The notes: generated by a model from the sequence alone, not told the origin. Shown: positions 7,297 to 15,386, counted from the stretch's first letter. The stretch: DNA of 32,029 nt from an uncultured Adlercreutzia sp. (GCA_902478715.1 CABSMC010000025.1:1-32029), one strand, 5' to 3'. Translations and numbers: made by a program.

Positions 7297-9642
7297 ATGA
7301 ACGGCAATACGGTGGTCTTTCGCGACGCAACTTCTTCTCTTGACGATCTCATTGCGCGGGTGCAAGAAAATCCGGTGCATTTGATGCTGGCCGACGTGAC
7401 GATTGAGGAGCCGGGGCACCCCATCGAGGGGGAGAACTGGCGGCCCCAGCTGGCTCCCTACAAGCCCTGGGTGCACGATGCGGCCCTCGATGAAACCGAG
7501 GAGCTTGATGGCACCGACGGAGATCTGCTCATCGTGGGCGCGCTCGGCATGGGTATCTCCGATGAAGAGCGCATGGGCATTATCGGCAGTGCTGTGCGCG
7601 GGGAAGAGGGGGAGGGGCCAACCGCAAGCGCAGTCGGACAGGTCATCGGAGAGCCGGCTGCTGGCACTGGCGCAGCAGCGGTGGCAGCGCCGGCGCGCAA
7701 GCTGTCGCCCCACGAGCTGTGGACCTTGGGGCAAACGCCGCGCTGGCATCCGAAAGAGGAAGCGAAGGATCCGTCTTGCGAAAATGCGCGCGAAACCCAA
7801 AAGCGTGAAACATCGCAAAACCGTGAAACACTTCTAACAGCTCGTGAAACATCGCTATCCGACCGTGAAACATCGCAAAGTGAAGAGACGTACTTTGCCA
7901 CCAACGTTCCCATAACGGTGCGACGCGACGGCGAGGGCTACGCGGTTTCCGCAGTGCACCTGGGAAAGCTCGCCGAGCACGGTCTTCGGGCCGACGGCTT
8001 GATCGTTGTGGTGCCGTCGTTTATCGACGATGTGCCCGTGGTGCGCATCGCCTCAGAGGCTTTTTCCCGACGCTTTACGAGTGGCGCCCAGGTTCGCTTG
8101 CTAGTGGTGCCTGACACTGTGGAAGTGGTGGGCTCCCAGGCGTTCAATGCCGTAAGTGCTGAAGTGGTGTATCTGGGTGCAGGCGTGCGCACGTACGACC
8201 CGTCCCCTCTGGACATGGCGCTGCCCAATCCTCGGCTCGAGGCGCGTCGCTACCTAGTGAACCCTGCCAACAAATGCTATGCCATAAAGGAGGATTGTCT
8301 GCTCGAGCATATGGGTGGGGGACGCAGCGAGAGGTCGGGCGCCGGCGACGCGCGCCTTTTCTCGAGCGAGACGATGGCCCCCTTCCGCCTCATCTTCGCC
8401 TCGGCACCTTATGCCGAGCATTTTGTGGTCCCTGATGGCGTGCGCGTCATGAGCGCCGCCGCCTTCGCGAAAGGATGCCCGCCGCCGCGCGTCATCGATG
8501 TGCCCGACTCGCTGGAGCGCGTGGACGGCTCGGTGAACCCCGAGACGCTTTGGCGGGCCAGTGACCCGGCGGCGCTTGCGCGCATTGTCGCGCGCTGCGG
8601 AGGTCGTGTCACTGATTTTCAAGCTGTGGAAAAGAACCAGTGCTGGTACGGGTTTGCAGAAGGAAACGACCCCGCAGAAAAGAAGGGCTTCGCGTGGGAG
8701 GACGGTGTTGCGAAGGAGCCCAGCGTCGCCGCGAAAGGCGGTTCGCGTGAGGCGCATCTGGTGGCGGGTCCTCCGGCCCCCGATTCCCCCTCGCGCCAGT
8801 TCTCGTCGGCGGCCCATGCCCGCATGAGAGGCGCGACGGCGGTGTCGGCTCGCGAGGCCGCGGCGAATGCGGCGAGCGCGATGGCGGCGCCGGTGTCTGC
8901 CGCTGATCGGCTGGCTCTGCCGCGGGAAGTGGGCGGCGCGCCCCTCGCGTACGTTGCCGAGCGCGCGCTCATCACTGCCCCGGCCACCCTTGTCATTCCC
9001 GATACGGTGCGCGAGGTGCGCGACGGCAACGCCTGCAAGGGCACGCGCAAGCTGATACTGCCCGAAGGGCTGCGCGTCATCGGCGCTCACTGCTTCTGCT
9101 CGCGCACGCTGGTCGGCCCCGTGCTCATTCCCGCGAGCGTCACCAGCATCGGCGAGGGCAGCTTCGAATACGCCATCGTGCGCCTGGCTGCGGCCGATGC
9201 GGTGGTGCATATCACTTCCGATCAGCTCATAAGCTGTTTTTTGGAAGACGCCGAGGATGGCATCCCCTTCGACTTCGCCCGCTACGATGACCAATTGCTG
9301 GTGGGGCGCGGCTTGCCTGATCATCTGGGAGCCCTGCTCCACCGCGTGGCGGCGCCTTTCCGCTTGGCGCCCGAGATGCGCGATCGCATTGTGGATGCCC
9401 TGCGCGAGCGTGCGGCGGAGGCCGTGCAGTATGTGGCGCGTGAGGGGGACATCGCCATGGTGCGCGCTCTGGCCGATGCCGGGTTCTTGAACGACGTCGA
9501 GCTGTTCGATCGCCAGATCGAGCGCTTGCGCGCCAGTAACCGCACCGACTGCGTGCTGTTCCTCATGAACTGGCAGCACGACCGCGTCGGCGCCTCCCGC
9601 GCCGCCACTCCCAAGCGCGCCCGCGACCGCTTCGCGCTGTAG
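7297..9642 (+). CDS. Cytosolic leucine-rich-repeat (BspA-type) protein with repeat linker
   Basis: Large protein (781 aa from ATG 7297; an in-frame ATG at 7237 lacks a ribosome site and lies close to the probable promoter). It has no signal peptide or membrane span. Residues roughly 205-290 and 540-660 show BspA-like LRR_5 patterns, with short strands such as LLVVPDTVEVVGSQAF and LILPEGLRVIG spaced by about 23 residues. Between the N-terminal region and the first LRR block is a short RETS-type repeat array (DNA 7804-7876). Near the C-terminus, YVAREGDIAMVRALADAG resembles a single ankyrin repeat. The function is unknown; LRR and ankyrin modules imply protein binding. It is followed 22 nt later by the macrodomain gene on the same strand, so the two may be cotranscribed. 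Confidence 0.8.
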   Translation: MNGNTVVFRDATSSLDDLIARVQENPVHLMLADVTIEEPGHPIEGENWRPQLAPYKPWVHDAALDETEELDGTDGDLLIVGALGMGISDEERMGIIGSAVRGEEGEGPTASAVGQVIGEPAAGTGAAAVAAPARKLSPHELWTLGQTPRWHPKEEAKDPSCENARETQKRETSQNRETLLTARETSLSDRETSQSEETYFATNVPITVRRDGEGYAVSAVHLGKLAEHGLRADGLIVVVPSFIDDVPVVRIASEAFSRRFTSGAQVRLLVVPDTVEVVGSQAFNAVSAEVVYLGAGVRTYDPSPLDMALPNPRLEARRYLVNPANKCYAIKEDCLLEHMGGGRSERSGAGDARLFSSETMAPFRLIFASAPYAEHFVVPDGVRVMSAAAFAKGCPPPRVIDVPDSLERVDGSVNPETLWRASDPAALARIVARCGGRVTDFQAVEKNQCWYGFAEGNDPAEKKGFAWEDGVAKEPSVAAKGGSREAHLVAGPPAPDSPSRQFSSAAHARMRGATAVSAREAAANAASAMAAPVSAADRLALPREVGGAPLAYVAERALITAPATLVIPDTVREVRDGNACKGTRKLILPEGLRVIGAHCFCSRTLVGPVLIPASVTSIGEGSFEYAIVRLAAADAVVHITSDQLISCFLEDAEDGIPFDFARYDDQLLVGRGLPDHLGALLHRVAAPFRLAPEMRDRIVDALRERAAEAVQYVAREGDIAMVRALADAGFLNDVELFDRQIERLRASNRTDCVLFLMNWQHDRVGASRAATPKRARDRFAL
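7804..7876 (+). repeat. Four short tandem repeats within the LRR gene (RETS-coding)
   Basis: CGTGAAACATCGC-like units begin at 7804, 7822, 7843 and 7864, at spacings of 18, 21 and 21 nt, so the reading frame is kept. They encode RETSQN, RETLLTA, RETSLSD and RETSQSE. The segment is hydrophilic and probably an unstructured linker or heptad-like segment between the N-terminal region and the first LRR block. Confidence 0.75.
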
Positions 9643-9664
9643 TTGTTGTGCGGGAGGCGAATCC

Positions 9665-10483
9665 ATGGATCGCAAACTGTTGCAATACTTGGTGGAATAC
9701 CTGGTTAAAGAGAGCGAGGCGCATGGGTGCGCTCTGCCGCCCGCGGCGGCTGATGTGGCCCATGACGACTTGGCAAGCGTCTCGGCCGATGAGCTGTGGC
9801 TTGCATTCCGATCGCTCGTGAACGTGCGACCGCCGTGGCCCGCGCCCGCGGAGTTCCTCGCGGCCCAGAACGAGCTGCTGCAGGGGCTCATTGCTGAGGC
9901 GGGCGTGGCGACCTTGGCCGATACGACCCCGTCGCCGACCGATCCGCGCCTGCGCTTGTGGCGCGGCGATATCACTACCTTAGCTGTTGACGCCATCGTG
10001 AACGCCGCCAATTCCGGCATGACCGGCTGTTGGGCGCCGCTGCACTACTGCATCGACAACGCCATCCACACCTTCGCCGGCGTGCAATTGCGTGCGGCTT
10101 GTGCGAACCTCATGGCAGCTCAGGGGCACCCGGAGCCCACGGCCCAGGCCAAGGTGACCGACGGCTACAACCTGCCCGCGCGCTACGTCATCCACACGGT
10201 GGGACCCATCGCCGACGGGCGCCCCACCGACACGCACCGCCGCCAGCTGACCGAGTGCTACCAGGCCTGTCTTGATGCGGTGGCCGGCGCGGGGCTTGCT
10301 AGCATTGCCTTCTGCTGCATCTCCACGGGCGTGTTCGGCTTCCCCCAGGCTGAGGCGTCCTCCATCGCCGTCGCCACGGTGCGCCGCTGGCTCGACGAGC
10401 ATCCCGATGCGTCCATGACGGTGGTGTTCAACGTCTTCTCCGAAACCGACGAGCACCTGTACCGCCCGTTGCTCGGACTGTAG
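9665..10483 (+). CDS. Zinc-type macrodomain protein, probable protein-ADP-ribose hydrolase
   Basis: This 272-aa protein has an N-terminal helical extension of about 95 residues followed by a macrodomain. Visible motifs are GDIT (101-104), NAAN (113-116), GCWAPLHYCIDN (121-132) and the phosphate loop STGVFGFP (220-227). The GC-x4-H-x-C pattern (Cys122, His127, Cys129) matches the zinc-dependent macrodomain subclass typified by staphylococcal and streptococcal SirTM-linked macrodomains, which remove ADP-ribose from proteins. In those bacteria it sits in an operon with a sirtuin and a lipoate-like carrier; neither is seen here. The gene lies 22 nt after the LRR gene with GGGAGG before the ATG. 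The family call is firm; the physiological target is unknown. Confidence 0.92.
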   Translation: MDRKLLQYLVEYLVKESEAHGCALPPAAADVAHDDLASVSADELWLAFRSLVNVRPPWPAPAEFLAAQNELLQGLIAEAGVATLADTTPSPTDPRLRLWRGDITTLAVDAIVNAANSGMTGCWAPLHYCIDNAIHTFAGVQLRAACANLMAAQGHPEPTAQAKVTDGYNLPARYVIHTVGPIADGRPTDTHRRQLTECYQACLDAVAGAGLASIAFCCISTGVFGFPQAEASSIAVATVRRWLDEHPDASMTVVFNVFSETDEHLYRPLLGL

Positions 10484-10539
10484 GTGGCATCGTAACGCTA
10501 TACTGTCTTCACTCGAATCCGATGAAGAAGGGAGCGGCG

Positions 10540-11175
10540 ATGTTGGAAGTGCGCGTGGCGCGGCCCAATGAGTTCGATGCGGTGCTCGCGTTCTACACGA
10601 CGATGATCGACGAGATGCAGGGCACCGATTTCGACGTGCAATGGCAGCATGACGTGCATCCCTCGCCGACGTTCTTGCGCGAGTCGCTGGAGGCGGGCCA
10701 GGTGATCGTGGGGTTGCTGCCCGCAGAAGGGGTTGAAGAAAAGATCACAGGCGCGGATCACGATGCTGAAGCGATCGAGACCGTCGAGGTAGTTGAAGCG
10801 ACTGATGCGACTTCTGAGGACGCCGAACCTGCGCCAGTCATCGCCTGTGCCATGGTGGTGAACCACGAGGGCGCCCCCGGCTACGACGCCGTTCCCTGGA
10901 CCGTGGACGCGCCGCCCGAGCAGGTAGGTGTCCTGCATGTGGTAGCCACGCTGCCGGTCTTCCACGGCCGGGGCTTCGGTCGCCAGCTCGTGAAGGGTGC
11001 CGCCGATATCGCCCGTGCCCAGGGTCTGGTGGTTCTGCGCCTCGACACCTTCCCCCACAACGTGCGCGGCCGCGGCCTCTACGAGTCCTGCAGTTTCAGC
11101 GATCGGGGCGAGTGGCCCGTCCACTACCCGGCACTCGGCGACATCCAGGTCGCCATGTACGAGCTCGCACTGTAG
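10540..11175 (+). CDS. GNAT-family N-acetyltransferase
   Basis: Predicted acetyl-CoA-dependent acyltransferase of 211 aa. The ATG at 10540 is chosen over 10522 because AAGGGAG lies 5-6 nt upstream and the protein then begins directly with the fold's first strand (MLEVRVARPNEFD). The acetyl-CoA-binding motif A is seen in LPVFHGRGFGRQLVKGAA, followed by VVLRLDTFPHNVRGRGLYES, typical of GNAT strands 4-5. An acidic, Glu/Asp/Thr-rich insertion of about 35 residues (DNA about 10735-10830) interrupts the region before the central strands; it is unusual and probably a surface loop. The substrate cannot be predicted. It sits on the same strand between the macrodomain gene and a disrupted ATPase gene, with no obvious functional tie to either. 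Confidence 0.85.
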   Translation: MLEVRVARPNEFDAVLAFYTTMIDEMQGTDFDVQWQHDVHPSPTFLRESLEAGQVIVGLLPAEGVEEKITGADHDAEAIETVEVVEATDATSEDAEPAPVIACAMVVNHEGAPGYDAVPWTVDAPPEQVGVLHVVATLPVFHGRGFGRQLVKGAADIARAQGLVVLRLDTFPHNVRGRGLYESCSFSDRGEWPVHYPALGDIQVAMYELAL

Positions 11176-11230
11176 CGTTCGCGAAAGGGATATCCGGCGG
11201 CTGTGTTCGTGCGAGCTGCCGTTTCAGTCG

Positions 11231-11280
11231 CGACCGAAACGACCGCAAAAACGACCGCAAAGCGACCGAAACGACCGAAA
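11231..11280. repeat. Five CGACCG(A/C)AA repeats upstream of the AAA-ATPase-like gene
   Basis: The hexamer CGACCG followed by AAA or CAA begins at 11231, 11240, 11252, 11263 and 11272 (spacings 9, 12, 11, 9). The array lies about 40 bp upstream of the TATAAT promoter element at 11322. It may be a regulator-binding array or a simple expanded repeat. Confidence 0.6.
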
Positions 11281-11321
11281 AGAACGGAGTGGTGGTTGGT
11301 TCGCGGCCGAAGCACGTGTCG

Positions 11322-11327
11322 TATAAT
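11322..11327 (+). promoter_or_regulatory. Perfect -10 box (TATAAT) for the AAA-ATPase-like gene
   Basis: TATAAT lies 36 nt before the ATG at 11364, leaving a leader of about 30 nt. The upstream -35 is weak: GTTCGC at 17-bp spacing or TTGGTT at 20 bp. The perfect -10 is conspicuous in this GC-rich setting. Confidence 0.5.
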
Positions 11328-11363
11328 GGCGGACAAGTGATTTCTGAGGGAAGGCGGTGCGGC

Positions 11364-12755
11364 ATGGGCGAGGCGGCCACGTTCGAGAACGGCATATACC
11401 GGCAAGGCCGGGCGCGCTTGTCGGATCTGTGCGGTGAGAAGGGGCTGGCCATCGGGAACAGCAACTTCGAGGCGGTCGTGCGAACCTCGGTGTTCGTCGA
11501 CAAGTCGATGCTCATCGCCGACATCTTGAAATCGCGGGCGGCGGTCACGCTGTTCTGCCGTCCCCGGCGATTCGGCAAGTCGCTGAACCTCTCCATGCTG
11601 CAGCGCTTTTTCGAGATACCCGTGGGGGCGGACGCGGGCGCCGACTTCGCGCCGCTGTTTCAGGGCCTCGCCATCTGGGAGGCCGAGGATGGCCGCTTCC
11701 GGGAGCATCAGGGCGCCTACCCGGTGGTGCGTTTCGCGCTGAACGATGCCAAGCGACCGACCTGGGAGGAGACCCAGCGCGCTCTCGCATTCAACATCGT
11801 GGCGGAATACTTGCGTCACGACTACCTGGAGGAAAGCGCCTCTCTGTCGGAAAGGGAGCGCGCCCAATTTGCTGAGATCGCCGGAACGCCGCTGACAGCG
11901 AGCGATTTTTCAGCCTTCGGGCAAACGCTCAAGCTGCTCACGACGCTTCTGCATAAGCACTATGGGCGGCCGGTTGTCTTGCTCATCGACGAGTACGATG
12001 CGCCGGTGATGACGGCGTATTCCGGTGGGTTCTATAACGAGGCCGTCAGCTGGTTGAAGGGCTGGCTCACCGGCGCTTTGAAGGACAACCCTTCGCTCGC
12101 CTTCGCCGCCATGACCGGCGTGCAGCGCATCTCCAAGGAGTCCATCTTCTCCGACTTGAACAACCTGAAGGTTGATACGCCGCTGAACGTCGCCTCCGAC
12201 GAGCGATTCGGCTTCACCCAGGCCGAGGTGGAGGCGCTGGCCGACTATCTCGGGATGCCGGAGGGTGTGGCCGCGGCGCGGGAGTGGTACGACGGCTACC
12301 GCTTCGGTAACGTCGACGTCTACAACCCCTGGAGCGCCCTGAACTACTTCGATGCGGGCTGTGTCGCCGATGTCTACTGGGGCAACACTTCTTCCAACGG
12401 CGTGCTCGGCGATATGGTGCGCGGTGCGGATGATGCCGTCATGGGGCGCCTCTGCCGGCTGATGGAGCCCGACGGGACGATTGAGGCTCCCCTCGACACC
12501 CGCGTCGTGTTTCCCGATGTGGGGGTGCGCTCGGGCGCCCTGTGGTCGATGCTCTACCTGTCCGGTTACGTCACCACCAACGACACCGAGCAACCTGATG
12601 ATCCGGAAATGCTTCGCTGTCTTCGAATCCCCAACAAGGAGACCTCTTCACTCTATCGTACCGAGATCATTGGTCGCTTCGCGTCTTCGTCGGCGCCCTG
12701 CGATGGGGCCTTGCCTTCTCTGGCAAATCGGTGGGCGCGGTCTCGGTGCGGGTGA
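11364..12755 (+). CDS. AAA-ATPase-like (DUF1703/PDDEXK_9 family) protein, C-terminally truncated
   Basis: Member of the predicted AAA-ATPase family that normally joins an N-terminal ATPase to a C-terminal PD-(D/E)XK nuclease-like domain. The start at 11364 fits a GAGGGAAGG ribosome site and the TATAAT box upstream. The P-loop-like CRPRRFGKSLNLSML spans about residues 65-79, and LLIDEYDAPV (Asp209) is the Walker B. Similarity runs to RIPNKETSSLYRTEIIGRF, the point where the nuclease domain should begin, and then stops: 24 unrelated residues follow. In another frame the same DNA reads VFVGALRWGLAFSGK and stops at 12760, which looks like the usual tail of the nuclease domain. An internal out-of-frame deletion is therefore likely and the gene may be a pseudogene. 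Full-length homologs are usually 500-600 aa. Confidence 0.78.
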   Translation: MGEAATFENGIYRQGRARLSDLCGEKGLAIGNSNFEAVVRTSVFVDKSMLIADILKSRAAVTLFCRPRRFGKSLNLSMLQRFFEIPVGADAGADFAPLFQGLAIWEAEDGRFREHQGAYPVVRFALNDAKRPTWEETQRALAFNIVAEYLRHDYLEESASLSERERAQFAEIAGTPLTASDFSAFGQTLKLLTTLLHKHYGRPVVLLIDEYDAPVMTAYSGGFYNEAVSWLKGWLTGALKDNPSLAFAAMTGVQRISKESIFSDLNNLKVDTPLNVASDERFGFTQAEVEALADYLGMPEGVAAAREWYDGYRFGNVDVYNPWSALNYFDAGCVADVYWGNTSSNGVLGDMVRGADDAVMGRLCRLMEPDGTIEAPLDTRVVFPDVGVRSGALWSMLYLSGYVTTNDTEQPDDPEMLRCLRIPNKETSSLYRTEIIGRFASSSAPCDGALPSLANRWARSRCG

Positions 12756-12769
12756 AGTAGCACGTCTAT

Positions 12770-12807
12770 TGAGTAATTTTGCTCAATACGCTGAGTAAAA
12801 TTGCTCA
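12770..12807. promoter_or_regulatory. Two palindromic operator-like sites upstream of the MFS exporter gene
   Basis: TGAGTAATTTTGCTCA (12770-12785) and TGAGTAAAATTGCTCA (12792-12807) are each near-palindromes of the form TGAG(T/C)AAWWTT(G/A)CTCA, and their centres are 22 bp apart, about two helical turns. This is the pattern of a tandem dimer-binding site, for example for a TetR or MarR family regulator. No such regulator is encoded next to it. Confidence 0.6.
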
Positions 12808-12885
12808 ACACAAAACCCCAACGCGCAACAGGCGTGTGACAGTTCGGCGCAGGCGGGGTTGTTGCGCGGCGCTTGCGGCGGCCGT

Positions 12886-12920
12886 CTTTCTAAAATAGGA
12901 AGAAACCCCTGATTAGAAAG
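12886..12920 (+). promoter_or_regulatory. Inverted repeat covering the leader of the MFS exporter gene
   Basis: CTTTCTAA (12886-12893) and TTAGAAAG (12913-12920) are perfect inverted arms 19 nt apart. The right arm ends immediately before the GAGGC ribosome site of the gene starting at 12930. It could be an operator or an RNA hairpin that masks translation initiation. Confidence 0.45.
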
Positions 12921-12929
12921 AGGCGATCT

Positions 12930-14495
12930 ATGGCGGTGAGCGCAGCAGATACGGCTTCGAGAGCGAAAGCGCCTTCCACGCCTCCTGCCGATCACGCCCT
13001 GCACGGCCGGGCATTGGCGCTCGTGTTCTTCGGACTTCTGCTCGCCATGTTCATCAGCTCGCTTTCCGAGACCATCGCTTCCACGGCGCTTCCTACCATT
13101 GTGGGCGACCTGAACGGTGTGGAGATCATGCAGTGGGTCTCCACCGCCTACATCCTGTCGTCGACGTTGGTCATGCCCATCTACGGCAAGCTGGGCGATC
13201 TTATCGGCCGCAAGCGTCTGCTCATGGCGGCGCTCACGCTGTATGCGGCGGGCAAGGTGGTGTGCGGCCTGGCCGTGAACATGGAGATGCTCATCAGTGG
13301 CCGCCTCATCTCCGGCCTCGGGGGCGGCGGCCTCATCATCTTGTCCCAGGCGACGCTCTCCGACGTGGTGCCGCCGCGCAAGCTCGGCACCTACATGGGC
13401 GTCATCGGCGCCGTGTTCGCCGTATCGAATGTGCTGGGGCCGCTGCTCGGCGGCTGGTTCGTCCAGGTGACGGGCTGGCGCTGGATCTTCTGGTTCACCG
13501 TGCCCGTGGCCCTGCTTGCCGTGGTGGTACTCGGACTCACGCTGCCCCGCGACGCCCGCGCCCTCGGAAAGCACCCCATCGATTGGCCTGGCATGATGGC
13601 CATGACCGTGGCTGTGACCTCGCTCGTGCTCGCCATGGCTTGGGGCGGCACGCTCATTCCCTGGGGAAGCCTGCCGTTTATGGGCCTTGTCGCCCTAGCT
13701 GTGGCCGCCGCTGTGGTCTTCGTGCTGCTGGAGCGCCGCGCTGCCGAGCCTATCATCCCCATGGGGCTTTTCCGCAACCGCAACTTCGTGCTGTGCTCGG
13801 TGACGGGGCTTTTCCTGAACATCAGCTTCATGGGGGCGCTCAACTATCTGCCCACCTACTTCCAAATTGTGGACGACCTCTCGCCCGAAGTGGCCGGTCT
13901 CGTGTGCACGGCCACCAGCGTGGGCATCCTCATCACTTCCACGGCCACTGGCTGGGTGGCGTCGAAGACGGGGCGCTACAAAGGGATGCTCGTGGCCATG
14001 TGCGTCGTGAGCACGGTGGGGCTGTTCCTGCTGTCGCGGATGCAGGTGCACGAGGCGCTGTGGGTGCCGGTGCTGTACCTGTTTGTGCTCGGCTTCGGCA
14101 TGGGGCTCGGCATGCAGCTGCTTGTGCTCGTGGTGCAAAACGAGTTTCCCCACGCCATGGTGGGCACCGCCACGTCGGCGAACAACTTCTTCCGGCAGAT
14201 CGGCGCCTCGGTGGGCACGGCGCTCGTGGGCGCGCTGTTCACCATGCGCCTTACGGCCGACGTGGCCGGCAAGCTCACCCATGTGGACAACCTGTCGCTC
14301 GCCACGCTAACGCCGCAGATTGTGGACAAGCTGCCCGCGTCAGCCCAGTCGGTTATCGCCGCCGGCTACTCCGACGCGCTGTTGCCGCTGTTCCTCTGGT
14401 TCGTGCCGCTCATGCTCGCCTGCCTCGTGATGATGCTCCTTTTGAAGCGCCACCCCCTCGCCACCACCATCAACCACGGCGGCGCGGGAAAGTAG
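12930..14495 (+). CDS. MFS drug exporter, DHA2/EmrB-QacA family, 14 membrane spans
   Basis: This 521-aa proton-driven exporter of the 14-span DHA2 family has a soluble N-terminus of about 28 residues followed by about fourteen hydrophobic helices. Motif A is GKLGDLIGRKRL after the second helix, and the antiporter motif C region shows NVLGPLLGGWFV in helix 5; the charged Asp/Arg pattern of helix 1 (SSLSETIASTALPTI) is typical. Likely substrates are lipophilic drugs, dyes or bile-type compounds, which cannot be narrowed further. It starts after AGAGGCGATCT. The two palindromes at 12770-12807 and the inverted repeat at 12886-12920 suggest repression by an unlinked regulator. A large hairpin follows the gene. 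Confidence 0.92.
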   Translation: MAVSAADTASRAKAPSTPPADHALHGRALALVFFGLLLAMFISSLSETIASTALPTIVGDLNGVEIMQWVSTAYILSSTLVMPIYGKLGDLIGRKRLLMAALTLYAAGKVVCGLAVNMEMLISGRLISGLGGGGLIILSQATLSDVVPPRKLGTYMGVIGAVFAVSNVLGPLLGGWFVQVTGWRWIFWFTVPVALLAVVVLGLTLPRDARALGKHPIDWPGMMAMTVAVTSLVLAMAWGGTLIPWGSLPFMGLVALAVAAAVVFVLLERRAAEPIIPMGLFRNRNFVLCSVTGLFLNISFMGALNYLPTYFQIVDDLSPEVAGLVCTATSVGILITSTATGWVASKTGRYKGMLVAMCVVSTVGLFLLSRMQVHEALWVPVLYLFVLGFGMGLGMQLLVLVVQNEFPHAMVGTATSANNFFRQIGASVGTALVGALFTMRLTADVAGKLTHVDNLSLATLTPQIVDKLPASAQSVIAAGYSDALLPLFLWFVPLMLACLVMMLLLKRHPLATTINHGGAGK

Positions 14496-14521
14496 GGGAA
14501 CCTCTCGGCGACCCCATTTTG

Positions 14522-14577
14522 TTTGTAGCCGCAAATCGACGGTTGTTATGTCAAGATCGTCGATTTGCGGCTACAAA
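14522..14577. repeat. Perfect 20-bp inverted repeat between convergent genes
   Basis: TTTGTAGCCGCAAATCGACG (14522-14541) is exactly inverted at 14558-14577 around a 16-nt loop. It lies between the end of the MFS gene and the end of the convergent response-regulator gene. It could stop transcription in both directions, but no U-tract follows on either strand. The perfect arms resemble a dispersed palindromic repeat more than an evolved terminator. Confidence 0.75.
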
Positions 14578-14681
14578 GTGGGTAAAATCGCCTATTTGGA
14601 ACGAAATGGTGTCACGAAGCGACGCTTCTTACGGAAAAACCGCCAATTTGAGGCTAGAAAAGCGGGTGCGGGTGAGGGGGC

Positions 14682-15386
14682 TTACCCGCAGGCCTCGGGG
14701 TCGAGGCGGTAGCCGATGCCCCAGACGGTTTCTATGATGCGGGGCTCGGTGGGATCGTCCTCGATCTTGGCCCGCAGCTTCTTGATGAACACGGTGATGG
14801 AGCTGGTCTCGCCGACGAACTCCGGCCCCCAGGCCGCCTCCACGAGCTGCTCGCGGGAGAGCACGGTGCCGGGACTTGCGGCCAAGGTCGCCAGGATTTT
14901 GAATTCCTTTGGGGTCAGCGGCACGTGCTCGCCGCCCAAGGTGGCGCGGTGCTGGGCCATGTCCAGGGAAAGGCGCCCCACGGTGATGGTGCCCGTGGAC
15001 GGCATAGCAGCGGTTGGACGCATGGCGGCACGGCGCAGATGGGCCTCGATGTGCATCATCAGCTCGCGCGGGTCGAAGGGCTTCACCATGTAGTCGTCGC
15101 CCCCGGCCGCGAACCCGACGCCCTTGTCCACGATGTCCCCTTTGGCCGATAGGAAGATGACTGGTACCGTGACGCCGCGGGCCCGCAGCTCGCGGCAGGC
15201 CGTGAAGCCGTCCATCTTCGGCATCATGACGTCCATGATGATGAGGTCGGGCGCCTCGCGGGTGACGGCGTCCAGCGCGTCGGCGCCGTTGTCGGCGTAA
15301 GCGAATTGCCAATCGGCACCTTCCACCATGTCGCGCACCACCCGGGCAATGCGCGGCTCATCGTCCACGAGCAGAATCTTCGCCAT
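14682..15386 (-). CDS. OmpR/PhoB-family response regulator
   Basis: This 234-aa DNA-binding response regulator has an N-terminal receiver domain with acidic pocket VDDE (7-10) and phospho-acceptor Asp52 in IIMDVMMPKMDG; FLSAKGD and DDYMVKPFD carry the conserved Thr/Ser-position residue and Lys. The C-terminal winged helix is seen in VPLTPKEFKILATLAASPG through IETVWGIGYRLD. The start is set by GGAGG 6 nt upstream. It lies 62 nt downstream of the histidine kinase gene in the same operon and is surely its partner. Its likely targets include the divergent molybdoenzyme promoter at about 17355-17383, which is inferred from position. Confidence 0.94.
   Translation of the reverse strand: MAKILLVDDEPRIARVVRDMVEGADWQFAYADNGADALDAVTREAPDLIIMDVMMPKMDGFTACRELRARGVTVPVIFLSAKGDIVDKGVGFAAGGDDYMVKPFDPRELMMHIEAHLRRAAMRPTAAMPSTGTITVGRLSLDMAQHRATLGGEHVPLTPKEFKILATLAASPGTVLSREQLVEAAWGPEFVGETSSITVFIKKLRAKIEDDPTEPRIIETVWGIGYRLDPEACG

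Noticed and set aside
7804..7876. Short regularly spaced repeats considered as a CRISPR-like array
   Set aside because: Units are 13 bp with 5-8-nt spacers, keep the reading frame, lie inside a gene, and no cas genes are present.
8254..10020. Long minus-strand open frame (588 codons) opposite the LRR and macrodomain genes
   Set aside because: It overlaps two well-supported plus-strand genes, lacks domains, and its composition (Arg/Ala/His rich) is that of the reverse strand of high-GC coding DNA.
13133..14737. Plus-strand open frame of 534 codons overlapping the MFS gene in another frame
   Set aside because: The Arg/Gly/His-rich product is typical of a shifted frame; the MFS frame has clear membrane helices and motifs.
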